Origin: Laburnicola sp. R22_1
Lineage: Eukaryota; Ascomycota; Dothideomycetes; Pleosporales; Didymosphaeriaceae
Assembly (NCBI GenBank): GCA_014281115.1
Contig: JACONQ010000008.1
Span: 310,001 to 374,000 of the forward strand
Reading direction: 5' to 3'
Length of the DNA stretch: 64,000 nt
Shown: piece after piece, positions 33,348 to 44,860 of the stretch
Numbering within the stretch: the first letter of the stretch is position 1
Layout: every line of letters begins with the position of its first letter
Position numbers and translations under genes: made by a program
Notes under the pieces: model-generated
What the model saw: only the letters and a program-made list of their open reading frames with translations
Told to the model about the DNA's origin: nothing
The model's database searches: none

Positions 33348-36300
33348 ATGGTCCTCATTGAAAACCAGGAATACCTCTGCGAGGAGGAGAAGCGCCTTAA
33401 GCAGGATCGCGAGCGCACCGCCTACTGGAAGAAATGGGGGTGCTATGTCGCCGAGAGGCAGTGGGCAACTGGTCAGTTCCGTTGCCGGGCAAATCATCAC
33501 CAGTACTAACATTGTGCAGTTCGCGAGGATTACTCGTAAGTTCAATTGCTCTTGCCATTGACTTCTACTAACAATCCGCAGACACGATGGTGACGCATGG
33601 AGCCGTGAGTGCAACTCAACACAAGGCTCGACGTTGGCTAACATGGCTAGACTTCACGCATGACATGGCACGATCGCGCGCCTTCCGCTGGGGCGAGGAC
33701 GGTATTGCTGGCTTATCCGACTCGCACGGCCTACAGAACATTGCCTTCGCCTTCTGGAACGAAAAAGAGTAAACCAGATCAGGATGCTGGATAGGCTACT
33801 GCTGACCGAAGCAGTGACTTTCTTAAAGAGCGTTTGTTCGGCCTGTCGAACCCCCAGGGCAACCACGGCGAGTCTCTGAAGGAGTGCCACTTTCATCTGG
33901 ACAACACTCCGACGGTATGTCCCTTGGCCTCTTTGACCTCCAACGCTGACCAAGATACAGCATTCATACATGAAGTACCTCTACAAGTACCCCCAACGGA
34001 AATTTCCCTACGAAGACCTTATCAAGGAGAACGCGAAGCGTAGCAGGCTTGACCGCGAGTACAACCTCATCGATACCGGCATCTTCGACGACGACCGATA
34101 CTGGGACATCTTTATTGAGACAGCAAAGGAGGCAGATGATCCGGATGAGATCTTGTGCCGTGTTACGGCATATAATCGCGGACCAGAGCCCGCGCCTCTG
34201 CACATTGTTCCGCATGTGTGGTTCCGTAATACATGGTCCTGGGGACACGAAGCGCCGGAAAGGCGACCGTCCATCCGCAAGCTCGGTGCAACCACTGCAT
34301 ACTCGAAGCACTGGAAGCTAGGGGACCGCTACTTCCAATTATCGCCGTCTCCTGGCACTGGGCCGAGCGGTGACGACGTACAGCCCGAGCTACTCTTTAC
34401 GGAGAATGAGACCAATTACAAGTCCCTATGGGGTGGGCAGAACAGGACGCCCTATGTAAAAGACGGCATTCACCGACGTATCGTTGATGAGGAGAAGGAT
34501 GCTGTGAACCCCGACGCATTTGGAACCAAGGCCGCTGCATGGTACGCTTTCGACGAAGGCGACGGCGTTCCTCCAGGCGAGTGTGCAGTGGTGCGATTCC
34601 GCTTCTCTCGTCGGTACGAGGGCTATATTGACGAGGAACTGTTCGACGACATCATGGAACAGCGTCGTGCCGAGGCGGACGAGTTCTACTACCGGATCAG
34701 CCCCCTGCCAATGGCTGATGATCTCCGGAACATCCAGCGTCAGGCCTTGGCCGGGATGCTCTGGTGTAAACAGTACTATCATTTCATTTGGGACCAGTGG
34801 GCAAACGGCGATCCAGGCATGCCGCCGCCTCCTGCTAGCCGGAAGAGTATCCGCAATAAAGAGTGGAAGCACATGTACTTGGACGACATTCTGTCCATGC
34901 CCGACTCCTGGGAATATCCCTTCTTTGCTGCATGGGACAGCGCCTTCCACTGCATTCCTCTCGCCATGATCGATCCTGATTTTGCCAAGAAGCAGCTTGA
35001 TCTCTTTACTCGCGAATGGTACATGCACCCGAATGGTCAGCTGCCTGCCTACGAATGGAATTTCGGCGATGTGAACCCTCCGGTCCACGCTTGGTCCTTG
35101 TTCAGGGTTTTCAAGATCGAGCGCAAGATGTATGGCCGCGAGGACTTCGACTGCCTGGAGCGTGTCTTCCAGAAATTGTTGCTCAACTTCACCTGGTGGG
35201 TCAACCGCAAGGACGCTGAAGGAAAGAACATTTTCGAGGGCGGTTTCCTGGGTCTTGACAATATTGGCATTTTCAACCGTTCCGATCCGCTACCGACGGG
35301 TGGTGTGCTCGAGCAAGCGGACAGCACGGGATGGATGGGCTTCTATTGCCTGAACATGCTCAATATTTGTCTCGAGCTTGCCAAACGCCGTCGTATCTAC
35401 GAAGACATGGCCTCCAAGTTCTTCGAACACTTCATCATGATCAGCGACGCCATGCAATACCGCTCCGGTGGCGAAGCGAAGCCACTTTGGAACGAAGAAG
35501 ACGGTTTCTACTATGATGCAATCTCATGGGGTGGTCCTTGGTGCCAGCAAATGCCGGTGCGATCATTGGTCGGCCTTATTCCCCTATATGCCACCTTGAC
35601 TCTTGAACCTGAGGTCATCAACCAGTTCCCCAGCTTCAAACGGAGGGTTAATTGGTTTATCAACAACCGAAAAGAAACCGCAGACCGCAACATTGCATCG
35701 ATGAAGAAGCGTGGCGAGGGCGATCGTCTCCTTCTGTCTCTTGTCAGCGAAGATCGTTTGAGGAAGATCATGAAGCGGATGTTGGACGAAAACGAATTCT
35801 TGGCAGACCACGGCATTCGTTCCTTGTCGAAGTATCACAAGGACCATCCCTACTCGATGGATGTGAATGGTCAACGTTACCAAGTCAGTTATCTCCCTGG
35901 CGACTCGGACAGCGGTCTCTTTGGCGGCAACAGCAACTGGCGCGGGCCAATCTGGATGGCTGTGAACACCCTCCTCATTGAGTCGTGCCAAAGATTTTAT
36001 TTGTACTACGGCAACAATTTCAAGGTCGAATGTCCCACTGGATCTGGCGAATATATGCATCTCGGCCATGTTGCCGAGGAACTGCAGCATCGTCTCCAAC
36101 ATCTGTTCGCACGCGGTGATGACGGTAAGAGGCCCATCAACGACGGGAATCAGATTCTTGACTTCGACACCAACTGGAAAGATTACCTGTGGTTCCACGA
36201 GTTCTTCGATGGGGACACGGGTCGCGGTCTTGGAGCAACTCATCAGTGTGGCTGGACTGGCTTGATTGCAAAGATGATTCATGACACTGGGTAAACTACC

Positions 36301-36753
36301 TCAATGCATATTACGGCGCTCGCTAATTTTTTTTCTAGCATGACCTGCCGCCTTCCACAGACGCCGCGGACGCCTACGGCTGCGGCTGCCCATTACTTTG
36401 ACGATATCTGGAGTACAGCTGGCAAGCCGAAGAAGCCCCATCACCTTCGCCGATCATCTACTAGCCGTAGTATCGGCTTTCGTAGTGATTGGGAGACGTC
36501 CACCAACGGCGAGGAGGAGCCTACTCCTCTCAATCGCGTCAACTCGATCGGCTACCTCGATGCAGATGCCGTCAGACAGAAGCAGGAGATGGACGAGCAT
36601 GTCGCGAACTATGTTAGCGATCAGCTGGCTAGGGTGAAGAGCGGCGACTCAAACGAGCTTGATGCGGGCGAGTATGAGGCAACGTTAGATGGCACCGTCG
36701 ATAGGCGCGCCAATGGCCGTCGCAGTGGCGGTGACAGTTACTTTTCGCAGTAG
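33348..36753 (+). CDS. GH63-family-type glycosidase (about 1041 aa)
   Basis: Seven exons read by splice signals: 33348-33471, 33520-33535, 33582-33604, 33651-33768, 33815-33914, 33961-36290, 36339-36753. Phases agree throughout. The N-terminus ([13 protein letters not shown], then H-D-G-D-A-W-S-H-F-T-H-D-M-A) and the rest match the fungal proteins annotated as glycosyl hydrolase family 63, an (alpha/alpha)6-barrel glucosidase family. The barrel segment includes F-A-A-W-D-S-A-F-H (Asp453, the likely general-acid region by analogy), [10 protein letters not shown] and [10 protein letters not shown] near the C-terminus. The last exon adds a Ser/Arg-rich, probably disordered tail of about 140 residues. 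No signal peptide is seen, so a cytosolic protein is likely. Substrate unknown from sequence. Confidence 0.85.
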
Positions 36754-37298
36754 GTGATCGTTCTTGGACGCTCATGGGCACGTGTATAAACGAGGGGAGA
36801 CTCGGGGAGTTTGGTCGACTGGCGCCCAAAAGTTTGATGCCCTGGTGTAGGCTGCGGCCGCGTTGATAACCTAGACAAGATCTAGACACTTTTCCCACTG
36901 ATTTTAATGGCATGTTCAAATCGTATGACAATTCTCTATGCATGTCGAAATCTTTGCGTACGGTATTGTCTGCGGTACATATGGCGTGAACTTAATGAAT
37001 GACGCAGCTGTGGCTGACGGCTTAGTCATTGTTGTGGCGACTGTTTATGGCGGGGCAGCGCCCGCGAACAAGTGTCTCCGCCGACGTCCACCAGCTCAGA
37101 AGGTCTCAAGGACTTTCTTTTCTTTCTTCTTCAATTATTCAGTCGCTCGTTCCTGCCACCTGAAAAATCTGATATCGGTCAGGACAACGGTTAGTTCATT
37201 CCGCGCGCGCTCAAATCGCCTTGCTAACCTTCGGAATGCACCCAGCGAGTGCGCACCACGCCCGACCACGTATATCTAAGACACCGCTGTCGTAAAAG
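36754..37298. other. Intergenic between GH63-type gene and MOB1
   Basis: 3' UTR of the upstream gene and promoter of MOB1, both on the plus strand. A pyrimidine-rich stretch (ctttcttttctttcttcttc, about 37113-37133) precedes the MOB1 start. No gene seen. Confidence 0.5.
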
Positions 37299-38676
37299 AT
37301 GTCAGGATTCATAACCACAATGTTCGTCCCACCCGCTTCCTATGCCTCGCCTCCATACCCTCTTTTTCCAGCGAAACCGAAGCCACTGCAACCCGTCTTC
37401 GCCTTTGCCCAGAGCCAGAGCTGCACGAACTTCGGGATGAATATACTGGGTCAAGCGGAAATTGAAGTTGCCGGAGATGTCTGGGTTGATGGGTTTGAAG
37501 CTCTTGCTCCGTTTGCACCAGCGAGACCCCAGATGACATACAAAAGCCCCCTCCAGCGCATCGGGGAAGCATTGAGGACACAGCAAGCAAAGACAGCTTC
37601 TTCATCTTCCATTCAAGGTGGAATCATAGCTGCCGCTTCCCCAGCGCTGTCTGATATGGCATCTTCAGCACCCCAGACATCTCTGCAACCGCAGTCCAGG
37701 GAGCCAGTTCCAGTAAAAGGGTTTCCCAACTACTCATACAAGCTTCTCCCTGGTGGCAACGGATCACTCACCCGTGTCGACATTCCAAACAACTATCACA
37801 ACAGCTTTGGCCGAAAGTACGAAGGGTGCAGTGGCGTCGGCACAGTTTCCAGCCCGGAAACACGGGCACAGATGCACACTGCGCATGACTACGAATACCC
37901 TGGGGGCATAGGCTTACTCTCTTCTTTGTTTAGAAACCCGCGCACACGAGCACCGTTCAAACCGCAGAAGGCCAACAGAGGAACGAGTAGTTGGCAACTC
38001 AAGCAGTATGCCGAGGCAACGCTGGGCAGTGGAAGCTTGAGGAAGGCAGTCAAGCTGCCGGACGGCGAGGACAAGGACGAGTGGCTGGCTGTCAACGGTA
38101 TATGCGGTGTCTCTCTGGATATGCCAATCTTAAACTAACAGACGAACAGTCGTCGACTTCTACAACCAGATCAACCTCCTCTACGGCTCCATCACCGAGT
38201 TCTGCTCGCCGCAGAGTTGCCCCGAAATGAAGGCCACGGACGAGTAATGACGGCTCCCTCCCATTTGCAACAAGCTATATACTGATCAGTATGATAGATT
38301 CGAGTATCTCTGGCAAGACAACGACAACTTCAAGAAGCCCACCAAGATGGCAGCCCCCGAGTACATCGAGCACCTCATGGCATGGGTACAGTCCAACGTG
38401 GACAACGAGCAAATGTTCCCGTCTCGCATCGGCGTACCGTTCCCCAAAACGTTCCCCGCCCTCATTCGCAACATGTTCAAGCGTCTGTACCGCGTCTACG
38501 CGCACATCTACTGCCACCACTATCCCGTCATCATCGAGCTGGGCCTCGAGCCCCATCTCAATACGAGCTTTAAGCACTATGTTTTGTTCATTGATGAGCA
38601 TGGTTTAGCAAGCGGGAGCAAGGACTTTTGGGGCCCGTTGGGCGATTTGGTAGAGAGCATGTTGAGGAGTGATTAG
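37299..38676 (+). CDS. mob1: MOB1/phocein kinase coactivator with N-terminal extension (423 aa)
   Basis: Exons 37299-38097, 38150-38243 and 38298-38676, introns of 52 and 54 bp. The last 200 residues are a complete Mob1 domain: [35 protein letters not shown], and the C-terminus [13 protein letters not shown]. Zinc ligands fit human MOB1 spacing exactly: Cys285, Cys290, His367, His372. MOB1 activates NDR/LATS (Dbf2/Sid2-type) kinases in mitotic exit and septation. Typical MOB1 is about 215 residues, so the first roughly 210 residues, rich in Pro, Ser and Gln, are extra. Either the extension is real, or a short first exon is spliced over it to the conserved segment at [17 protein letters not shown]. 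Confidence 0.92.
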
Positions 38677-39168
38677 GGGGGTTGGTTCGTGAGCGAGCGA
38701 TGGTGTATCGGATTGTCGCCAGGTGGGCGGAAATGAGGGACGACGACGTGAGAGCGTATAAAATTAGCAGCGGGGAGATTAAGGCGTTCTAGGTGGCATC
38801 TCTTGGGTGGGACATGGATTTTTGGGTGTGCTGTTGGGCGGATATTTAGAGCATTTTTTATTATGATTGTATGAGTAGTAATGAGGAGAGATTTGCAGGT
38901 TGTAAGCGGTTCTGTGTCGGGGTGGATGGTGTGGCTGATTGTAGGCATGTTTGTTTGCTTGTGAGTATTCGATCTGAGCGGGGAGTCACTCTAGGAATAG
39001 TTGAAAGTCACTTGAGATGTATGAAGGACCGCGCACGTGGGTTCGTGTCGCTAAGGACCCGCGCCGCGGACGCGCTAACCTCGACGCGGGGAAAGCTGCC
39101 CGAAATTCTTCGCAATCCAACGGCTCCCCAACTCCAGTCCACTCCCCAGCCTACCCCCCTTCTCCGCC
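38677..39168. other. Intergenic between MOB1 and POP1
   Basis: 3' region of MOB1 and promoter of POP1, which is on the same strand. A Pro-codon-rich CT stretch lies immediately before the POP1 ATG (39120-39168). No gene seen. Confidence 0.5.
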
Positions 39169-41826
39169 ATGTCCGACAATCCCAAAAAACGAAAACAGGC
39201 CGCCGATTCCGCACCAGCCGCCAAGCGTCCCCGTTTCCCCATGCGTCCCCAACACAACATCCGCACCACCCCGACCAGCACCGCCTACCCTACGGGCGAA
39301 ATCAACGTGAAGAATTTCGTCCACTCGCACCAGAATGAAATCCAGTCGCTGGAGAACGCCATGCGGGCTGCGAAGAAGGGGCTGTCGCGGCGGGCGTTCC
39401 AGGATGTGCCGCGGGAGCTGCGGAGGAGGACGGCGAGCCATAATCCGACGCGGGTGCCGAAGCGGTTGAGGGCGAGGGCGCGGCAGGAGGCGAGGGAGGA
39501 TAATACGCCGATTAGTAGGGGGACGAGTGGGAGTGGGGTGGGGAAGGGGAGGAAGAAGTGGGTGCGGAGGGAGGGGATGGAGAGGAGTAGGAAGGGGTGG
39601 GAGGAGCGGAAGAGGAGGAGGGAGGGGAAGGGTGGAGATGGTACGGTTGAGGGTGTTGAGGGTGTTGAGATGGGGGAGGGGGTTTCTACGGGTGTAGAAG
39701 AGGTCGCGAAGTTGAAGAGGAAGCGGGGGGTGTTTCCTGCTTTGGCGACGCCGGAGACGCCGCCTTCGCGCTTTCGGAGACGGCAGAGGAGTAAGACGTG
39801 GCTTCCGACGCATGTTTGGCATGCGAAACGGGCGAGGATGACGCCGCCGATGGAGCCGCTTTGGCGGTTTGCGATACCGCTTGCTCCGGCTGTGAAAGCG
39901 TACCGTTTGACGCATCGAGCGGCTGCGTTGCGAGGAGCTGTGGCGTGGGATATGAGCTACATGTCGACCATAAGCTTAGAGGGCGTCGAAGCGAGTATTG
40001 TGGGACTACTGAAGGGCTTGCGGTTTGCTCGAGAGGCCGAAGATGATCCTTGGCGAGGCAGAGGGAAGGCTAAGAAGTGGAGAAATGGGACGAGAGTGTG
40101 GGAGGGATGGGTCTATGAAAGAGAGGAACAACTTCCTAAGAACCTGGCCCACGTCACGGTTATATGGTGCGTCCCCGAGGACGGCAAAGAGAAGAGGAAG
40201 GCTCTCATCCGAGTGCACCCGAGCGCATTTCTTCAGCTATGGAACGAGCTCGTCAGAATTGCAAAGGTGCAAAAACCAAGTGTCACTGTCGAAGATCTAC
40301 GGTATGAGATTGGCTCTATTGAAATCATGGGCCCTGCTGCAGCTGAGACCCTCTGCTCGATCCTCCACCATGTCGGTTCTTCCGGTCTGTCTGCTGGCAG
40401 TCCTCAGTCTCTGTGGCCCGCATTGGCGGGTGTTACCGATCCTGGAGTCCTCCCAGCAGGCGCACTTTTGTCCTTTGCAGTAGTCGACCCGCGCCTCCGA
40501 GACCCTCCGCAGACCACACGGGCAGCACAAGACGCCGAGTCGCAGATGGCGCTGATGGAAATGCTCGCCACCTGGCCCATCGACGGAACGCAAACCCCAT
40601 CCGCACTATTCAACCGCAACGCAAGGCTCGCTGCGGCCCGCTCCCTCCCATCGCAGAAATCGATCAACCGCCGCAAGGGCATCGACAGCTTGGGCGAATA
40701 CCCCGAACCACGAGCCTCAGACCCCCAGATCCCGATGCTCACGTATGTGTCGCAGAAGAGCAAGGCCTGGACCGTCCTTTTGCCCTGGAAGTGTGTGATG
40801 CCCGCTTGGCGCAGCATGATGCGCTACCCTGTATCGACGGGTGGGAATCCGCGCTTCGGAGGCCTGCAGGAGAGACGCCAGGTAGACTTTGAGCGGTCGG
40901 TGCCAAGCTTTCCATTTGATTACCCTGGCTGTGACGCCGGATGGGCGTGGGAGCTGCAGGAGCGTGTGGCGAGAGAACACGAATGGACGAGGCGGCCCAA
41001 GGGGAAGAGAATCGAGTGGTCGACTATTGATCTTGGCAGAGGGAGAAAAGGCGAAGTGGGCGACCCTTGGGCGTGCGATTGGGAAAAGCTCTTGTCAAAC
41101 GACAAAGACCAAGGCGATGCGTCCGTGGATGGGAATGAAGCGGTGCAGGCGCAGACGCACGCGCGGTCCCCGTTTCGCCATGTGCCCTCCAAGGACGCTC
41201 GCTATGTCCTGGCCGGACGCCCCGTCGCTCACGACTACGTTTCCACGCCGCACCTCTGCACGGTCAAAATTACCATGGTGCAGCGCGGGACGCCTACGAC
41301 GTGCGCGCGTGTGTATCGGCTGCCTAATAATGATGATGAGCTGAGGAGGAAGTGGCTTGCGTTGATGCCAACCTCCCATCCCATGTCTTCAATCTCTACT
41401 GACCGAAAAAGCGCTGATAAGCAAGATACTGGCAAACAACCCCCCCAAAAAACCACCCATGCCACAAAAAAAGACACCCTCCTAGTCCACATACAGCGCA
41501 AATCGCTCGCCAGAGAACAAAACCAAAATCAAAACCTCGGCGGCGCATCATCGTCGCGCGGGCAAGACGCCGCCAAAGTAGGAGACGAGGCGTATCCGGT
41601 GGTGCCGGATGAGCGGGATTTGATTGGCTTTGTTACGTCGGGGAATTATAATCTTGCTGAGGGGGGGCCGACGGCGGTTGCGAATGTTGTGCTTGGGAGG
41701 GTTGTGCGTGGGGATGGGGAGGGGGAGGGGAAAGGGGAGTGGGTTGGTGGGAAGGGGAAGGGGGTGTGTGTTGTGAGGGAGGCGGGGGGCAGGGTTGGGA
41801 GGTTGGCGGTTTGGGAGGTTGTGTAG
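39169..41826 (+). CDS. POP1: RNase P/RNase MRP protein subunit POP1 (885 aa)
   Basis: One uninterrupted exon from ATG 39169. POP1 is the largest protein of nuclear RNase P and RNase MRP, which process pre-tRNA and pre-rRNA. The N-terminal Pop1 domain is clear: S-R-R-A-F-Q-D-V-P-R-E-L-R-R-R-T-A-S-H-N, followed by the R-V-P-K-R-L-R-A-R-A-R motif, then T-W-L-P-T-H-V-W-H-A-K-R (about residue 206). The POPLD domain contains L-L-P-W-K-C-V-M-P-A-W-R-S-M-M-R-Y-P near residue 538 and F-P-F-D-Y-P-G-C-D-A-G-W. Two long purine-rich coding stretches (39400-39760 and 41690-41830) give Lys/Arg/Gly-rich segments. Length is in the family's usual range (800-1000). Convergent with the Sgf11-like gene. Confidence 0.95.
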   Translation: MSDNPKKRKQAADSAPAAKRPRFPMRPQHNIRTTPTSTAYPTGEINVKNFVHSHQNEIQSLENAMRAAKKGLSRRAFQDVPRELRRRTASHNPTRVPKRLRARARQEAREDNTPISRGTSGSGVGKGRKKWVRREGMERSRKGWEERKRRREGKGGDGTVEGVEGVEMGEGVSTGVEEVAKLKRKRGVFPALATPETPPSRFRRRQRSKTWLPTHVWHAKRARMTPPMEPLWRFAIPLAPAVKAYRLTHRAAALRGAVAWDMSYMSTISLEGVEASIVGLLKGLRFAREAEDDPWRGRGKAKKWRNGTRVWEGWVYEREEQLPKNLAHVTVIWCVPEDGKEKRKALIRVHPSAFLQLWNELVRIAKVQKPSVTVEDLRYEIGSIEIMGPAAAETLCSILHHVGSSGLSAGSPQSLWPALAGVTDPGVLPAGALLSFAVVDPRLRDPPQTTRAAQDAESQMALMEMLATWPIDGTQTPSALFNRNARLAAARSLPSQKSINRRKGIDSLGEYPEPRASDPQIPMLTYVSQKSKAWTVLLPWKCVMPAWRSMMRYPVSTGGNPRFGGLQERRQVDFERSVPSFPFDYPGCDAGWAWELQERVAREHEWTRRPKGKRIEWSTIDLGRGRKGEVGDPWACDWEKLLSNDKDQGDASVDGNEAVQAQTHARSPFRHVPSKDARYVLAGRPVAHDYVSTPHLCTVKITMVQRGTPTTCARVYRLPNNDDELRRKWLALMPTSHPMSSISTDRKSADKQDTGKQPPQKTTHATKKDTLLVHIQRKSLAREQNQNQNLGGASSSRGQDAAKVGDEAYPVVPDERDLIGFVTSGNYNLAEGGPTAVANVVLGRVVRGDGEGEGKGEWVGGKGKGVCVVREAGGRVGRLAVWEVV

Positions 41827-43251
41827 TAGTGTGTGGTGGGATTTGGTATTGGGGAGGTTGGTGGGGGAGGGGAGGGGAGAGGAGGGTGGGGATAGACGAA
41901 TGGACTCGCTCTATGAATATCTATCATGTATCTCTGAGTTGAGTTGAGTTGCGTTGGGTTGAGTTAGAGATATCATGTATGCTCTGTCCAGTCCTGTCCT
42001 GTCCTGTCACATCCTGTCACGTCACGTCCCGTCCTAGAATGAGAAGAAGAAGAAGATAGAAGAACAATACTTGGCTGCTTGCCTGCTTGCCTACCCACTT
42101 CCTCACTCAACTAACAATCCGCTCTTCTTCTCTCCTTTATCCCCCCCTCCCCTCCTCCTCCTCTCTCAATCCCTCTCTACCCCAGCCCAGCCCAGCACAA
42201 CAAGCCCAACAGCCAACAGCCCAACAAGACATCTAACCCACGTATCCCTCTCCAAGCCGCAAACCCAACACCAACACCAACACCAACATAACACAAAGAC
42301 CTAGAAAAGACTGAGGCTAGATTCGTTTCCCCTTACTTACACACACGCACTGCATGCATGCATGTTCCAACTGCCCAGGTGGTTTATCCATCCATCCACC
42401 TATCCGCCTAGCCAACCAACCAACTACCCACCCACCCATCTTTACTTCTACATAACCATCCAAAGTAAACAGGTACTACGTATGTATGCGTCTTACCCTT
42501 ACCCTTAAACGTACTTCGACATAGAGACAAGACGTAAAACTGTGTAAAACCTATATTATATATATATATATATACCTATTTCCAGGTTAGTTAGACAAAG
42601 GGAATTCGCCCTGCACACGCCACACAAACAAACAAACACGCTTAAACTAAAAAAAAAAAAAAAGGAGGAAAAAAAAAGGCACTCCCTCCCTCCCCTTACC
42701 CATCATCGTCGTTATCGTCTCCATCTCCATCACCGTCGCCCCATCGCCATCGCTATCATTATCATCACAGTACATACACTAGATAAAAAGCAAAATGTAA
42801 AAAAAAAAATGTATCTCTCATAGCCTAGTAGTAGTATCTGATCCGATCTATCTAGTAACAATGAACACCACCAAAAACACAAAAAAAAAGACTGTGGCTT
42901 TTATATCGATGTTCATTGTTAGATGGATGGAGTAATTGTTTACTTGGATGGATTATTTAGATTATTTAGATTATTCAGATCATTCAGATCATTCAGATCA
43001 ATCATCCATTCGAATAGCGAAAAGCCCAACGCCCAACGACGCCCTCCAGCACCAGGGTATGCCTTAAAAACGCCAAAGCCAAAGCCAAAGCCAACGCCAA
43101 CGCCATTATCAATGCAATCCATGCATGCATGCATGCGCGCAGAATTCCCATCCCCTCATCCACTCTTACTCCACAAACAAACACACCCATACATACATAC
43201 ATACTCTCTACCCACGCCCCCAACCCCCAACCCAGCCCCTCCCTGAAGTCC
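41827..43251. repeat. Microsatellite-dense convergent intergenic region
   Basis: This 1.4 kb between two 3' ends holds many different simple repeats: gttga/gttgg variants (41935-41965), ctgtc units (41975-42035), cca-ac and acc-aac runs (42180-42300), tgcatgcatgc (42350-42365), ccat units (42390-42410), a TA run (42554-42574), poly-A tracts (42648-42680), 10-bp units of gattatttag type (42950-43005), ccaaag units (43068-43105), gcatgcatgcatgc (43115-43135) and catac units (43180-43205). No gene is supported. It must contain the terminators of POP1 and the Sgf11-like gene. Confidence 0.8.
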
Positions 43252-44641
43252 TCACTGCGACCCCGCCGCCGACGACTCCCTCGTCATGCCCGCAGGCGCA
43301 GGCGCAGGCGCAGACGGACTCCCGGCCTTCCCCAACGACAACTTGATCTTCTTCGCCTTGGGCGCGCCCTCCCCATCCACCGAGTTCTCCTCGCGATCCC
43401 GCTTCTCAGGCGCGCCATCGCTCGCCCTGCGCTCCAACGCACTACCACCACCCGTCTTAAGCTTGACCTTGAGCGAGCCGCCCCCGCCACCGCCTTCTTT
43501 GCCCGCCTTAAGATCCCGATCCGCCTTCTTCACGTACGCGCTCTTAACCTTCTTCTTCTTTTTCTCGGGCGTCTCGTTCTCGCCTTCGTTGTTGGCGTCG
43601 TCATCCTCGGCAACAGCTAGCTTCTTAACGGGACTGCCAGTCTTGCCTTTGGTTTTTGCCACGGCCGCCGTCGTGTCGCCCTGCGACCCGGGTGCCGGCG
43701 TCCCCATCCGGCTCCCAAGCGGCGTATTGCCCACGCCGGAGCCGCCCCCATTCTGGCCCGCAATCTTCGCCATGGCATTCCGCGAGCTCTGCCTCCCGCT
43801 GATATTCAAGCACTTATCCAGATGCTGCGCAAAGCGCGTGATAAGCAAGCTACGCTTACACTTCGGACACGTGTGCCACGGAATATACGACGCCGGCTTC
43901 CCCCCGGTATTCAGCTTAATTTCTTTCCCCTGCTGCGGCGCGGCGTCGCCGCCCGCCACATCCGTGTCCTGCGACCCGGGCGTGCCCACGCTCTCCTTAT
44001 CCGCGTTCTTCTGCTGCTGCTTCATCAGCTCGCGCTCCTTCTTGCTCTTGGCCATGTCGGTCGGGAACGGGTTGCCGTAGACGTCGTGGCCCGGCCGCTG
44101 CACCCACGGGTACAGCATGCAGTACTCGCGCGTCAGGTCCGGGGTGTGCATGCCCTTGCCCATGATGGGGTGCATCAGGCGCGGCAGCTTGCAGTGCGGG
44201 CAGAGGATCTCGGGCGTCGTCATGAGCGGGTTGCCCTTGAGGAACACGCGGCCGTTCTCGTATGTGGCGGCGGGGGTGTCGGCCGTGGGCAGGGCGGGCT
44301 GCGAGCTTGCTGCGGCGGCGGCGTTCTTCTGCGGCGGCGGCTCGATGTTGGCGAGGGCGAGGGATTCGGCGTGCGTGGCGGCGGATTGCATGCGCTGCGT
44401 CTTCTCGGCGCGGTGGCAGGACTGCGCTGTCTTGTAGATGAGCGTGTGGAGGCAGTCCTCGACGATGTCTTTTGTCTGTGGGGCGGGCGCTGTCTTAGCA
44501 ATGGCTCGCAAGCATCGGGGGGAGGGAAGCTGCAGTGTGCAGGCATGTGAGGCCTACCAGGTCCAACAGCACGCGGGGGCCCAGCGTTGCGCTCGCTGCG
44601 CCGGCGCCGTCGTGGCCGTCCGCCGGACGGTCCTCAGCCAT
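43252..44641 (-). CDS. SGF11: Sgf11-like SAGA deubiquitinase-module subunit (441 aa)
   Basis: Exon 1 is 44641-44558 (ATG with accATGg context), intron 44557-44494 (donor GTAGGC), exon 2 44493-43252. The N-terminal helix (V-L-L-D-L joined to T-K-D-I-V-E-D-C-L-H-T-L-I-Y-K-T) fits the Sus1-binding helix of Sgf11. A first Cys pair is C-P-H-C (126, 129) in L-C-P-H-C-K-L-P-R-L-M-H-P. The Sgf11-type zinc finger follows: Cys237, Cys240, His252, Cys256 in C-P-K-C then R-F-A-Q-H-L-D-K-C, with the basic R-Q-S-S-R-N-A tail that contacts nucleosomes in the family. The rest is Gly/Ala/Ser-rich and disordered-looking, ending in a K-K-K-K region and a K-K-I-K-L-S-L-G motif. Yeast Sgf11 is only 99 residues; filamentous fungal homologues are longer. 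Sgf73 is the main alternative name. Confidence 0.75.
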
Positions 44642-44860
44642 GGGTGCTGGACGGCAGCAGAAGGTGTCTGTGTGTGCTGCTAGAGGACATGGAAGCGTTG
44701 AAGGTGTGTACTAGAAGCCCTGAGACAGTTGGCCGATGGAAGCGGTTAAGACGCGGAGCCGGAGATAAACGCCGCCGCCACGCTAGCCCGGCACGTCCAG
44801 CCACAGCTGCCGTAGGGCTGACGAGTAATGGGGGAAACTGAGCTTAATCTTAGCGTATAG

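Noticed and set aside
41975..42035. Short regular repeats as a CRISPR array
   Set aside because: They are contiguous 5-6 bp microsatellite units without spacers, in a fungal genome.
43286..44550. Plus-strand frames of 240-260 codons
   Set aside because: They are antisense to the Sgf11-like gene, which has conserved zinc-finger motifs and a spliced start.
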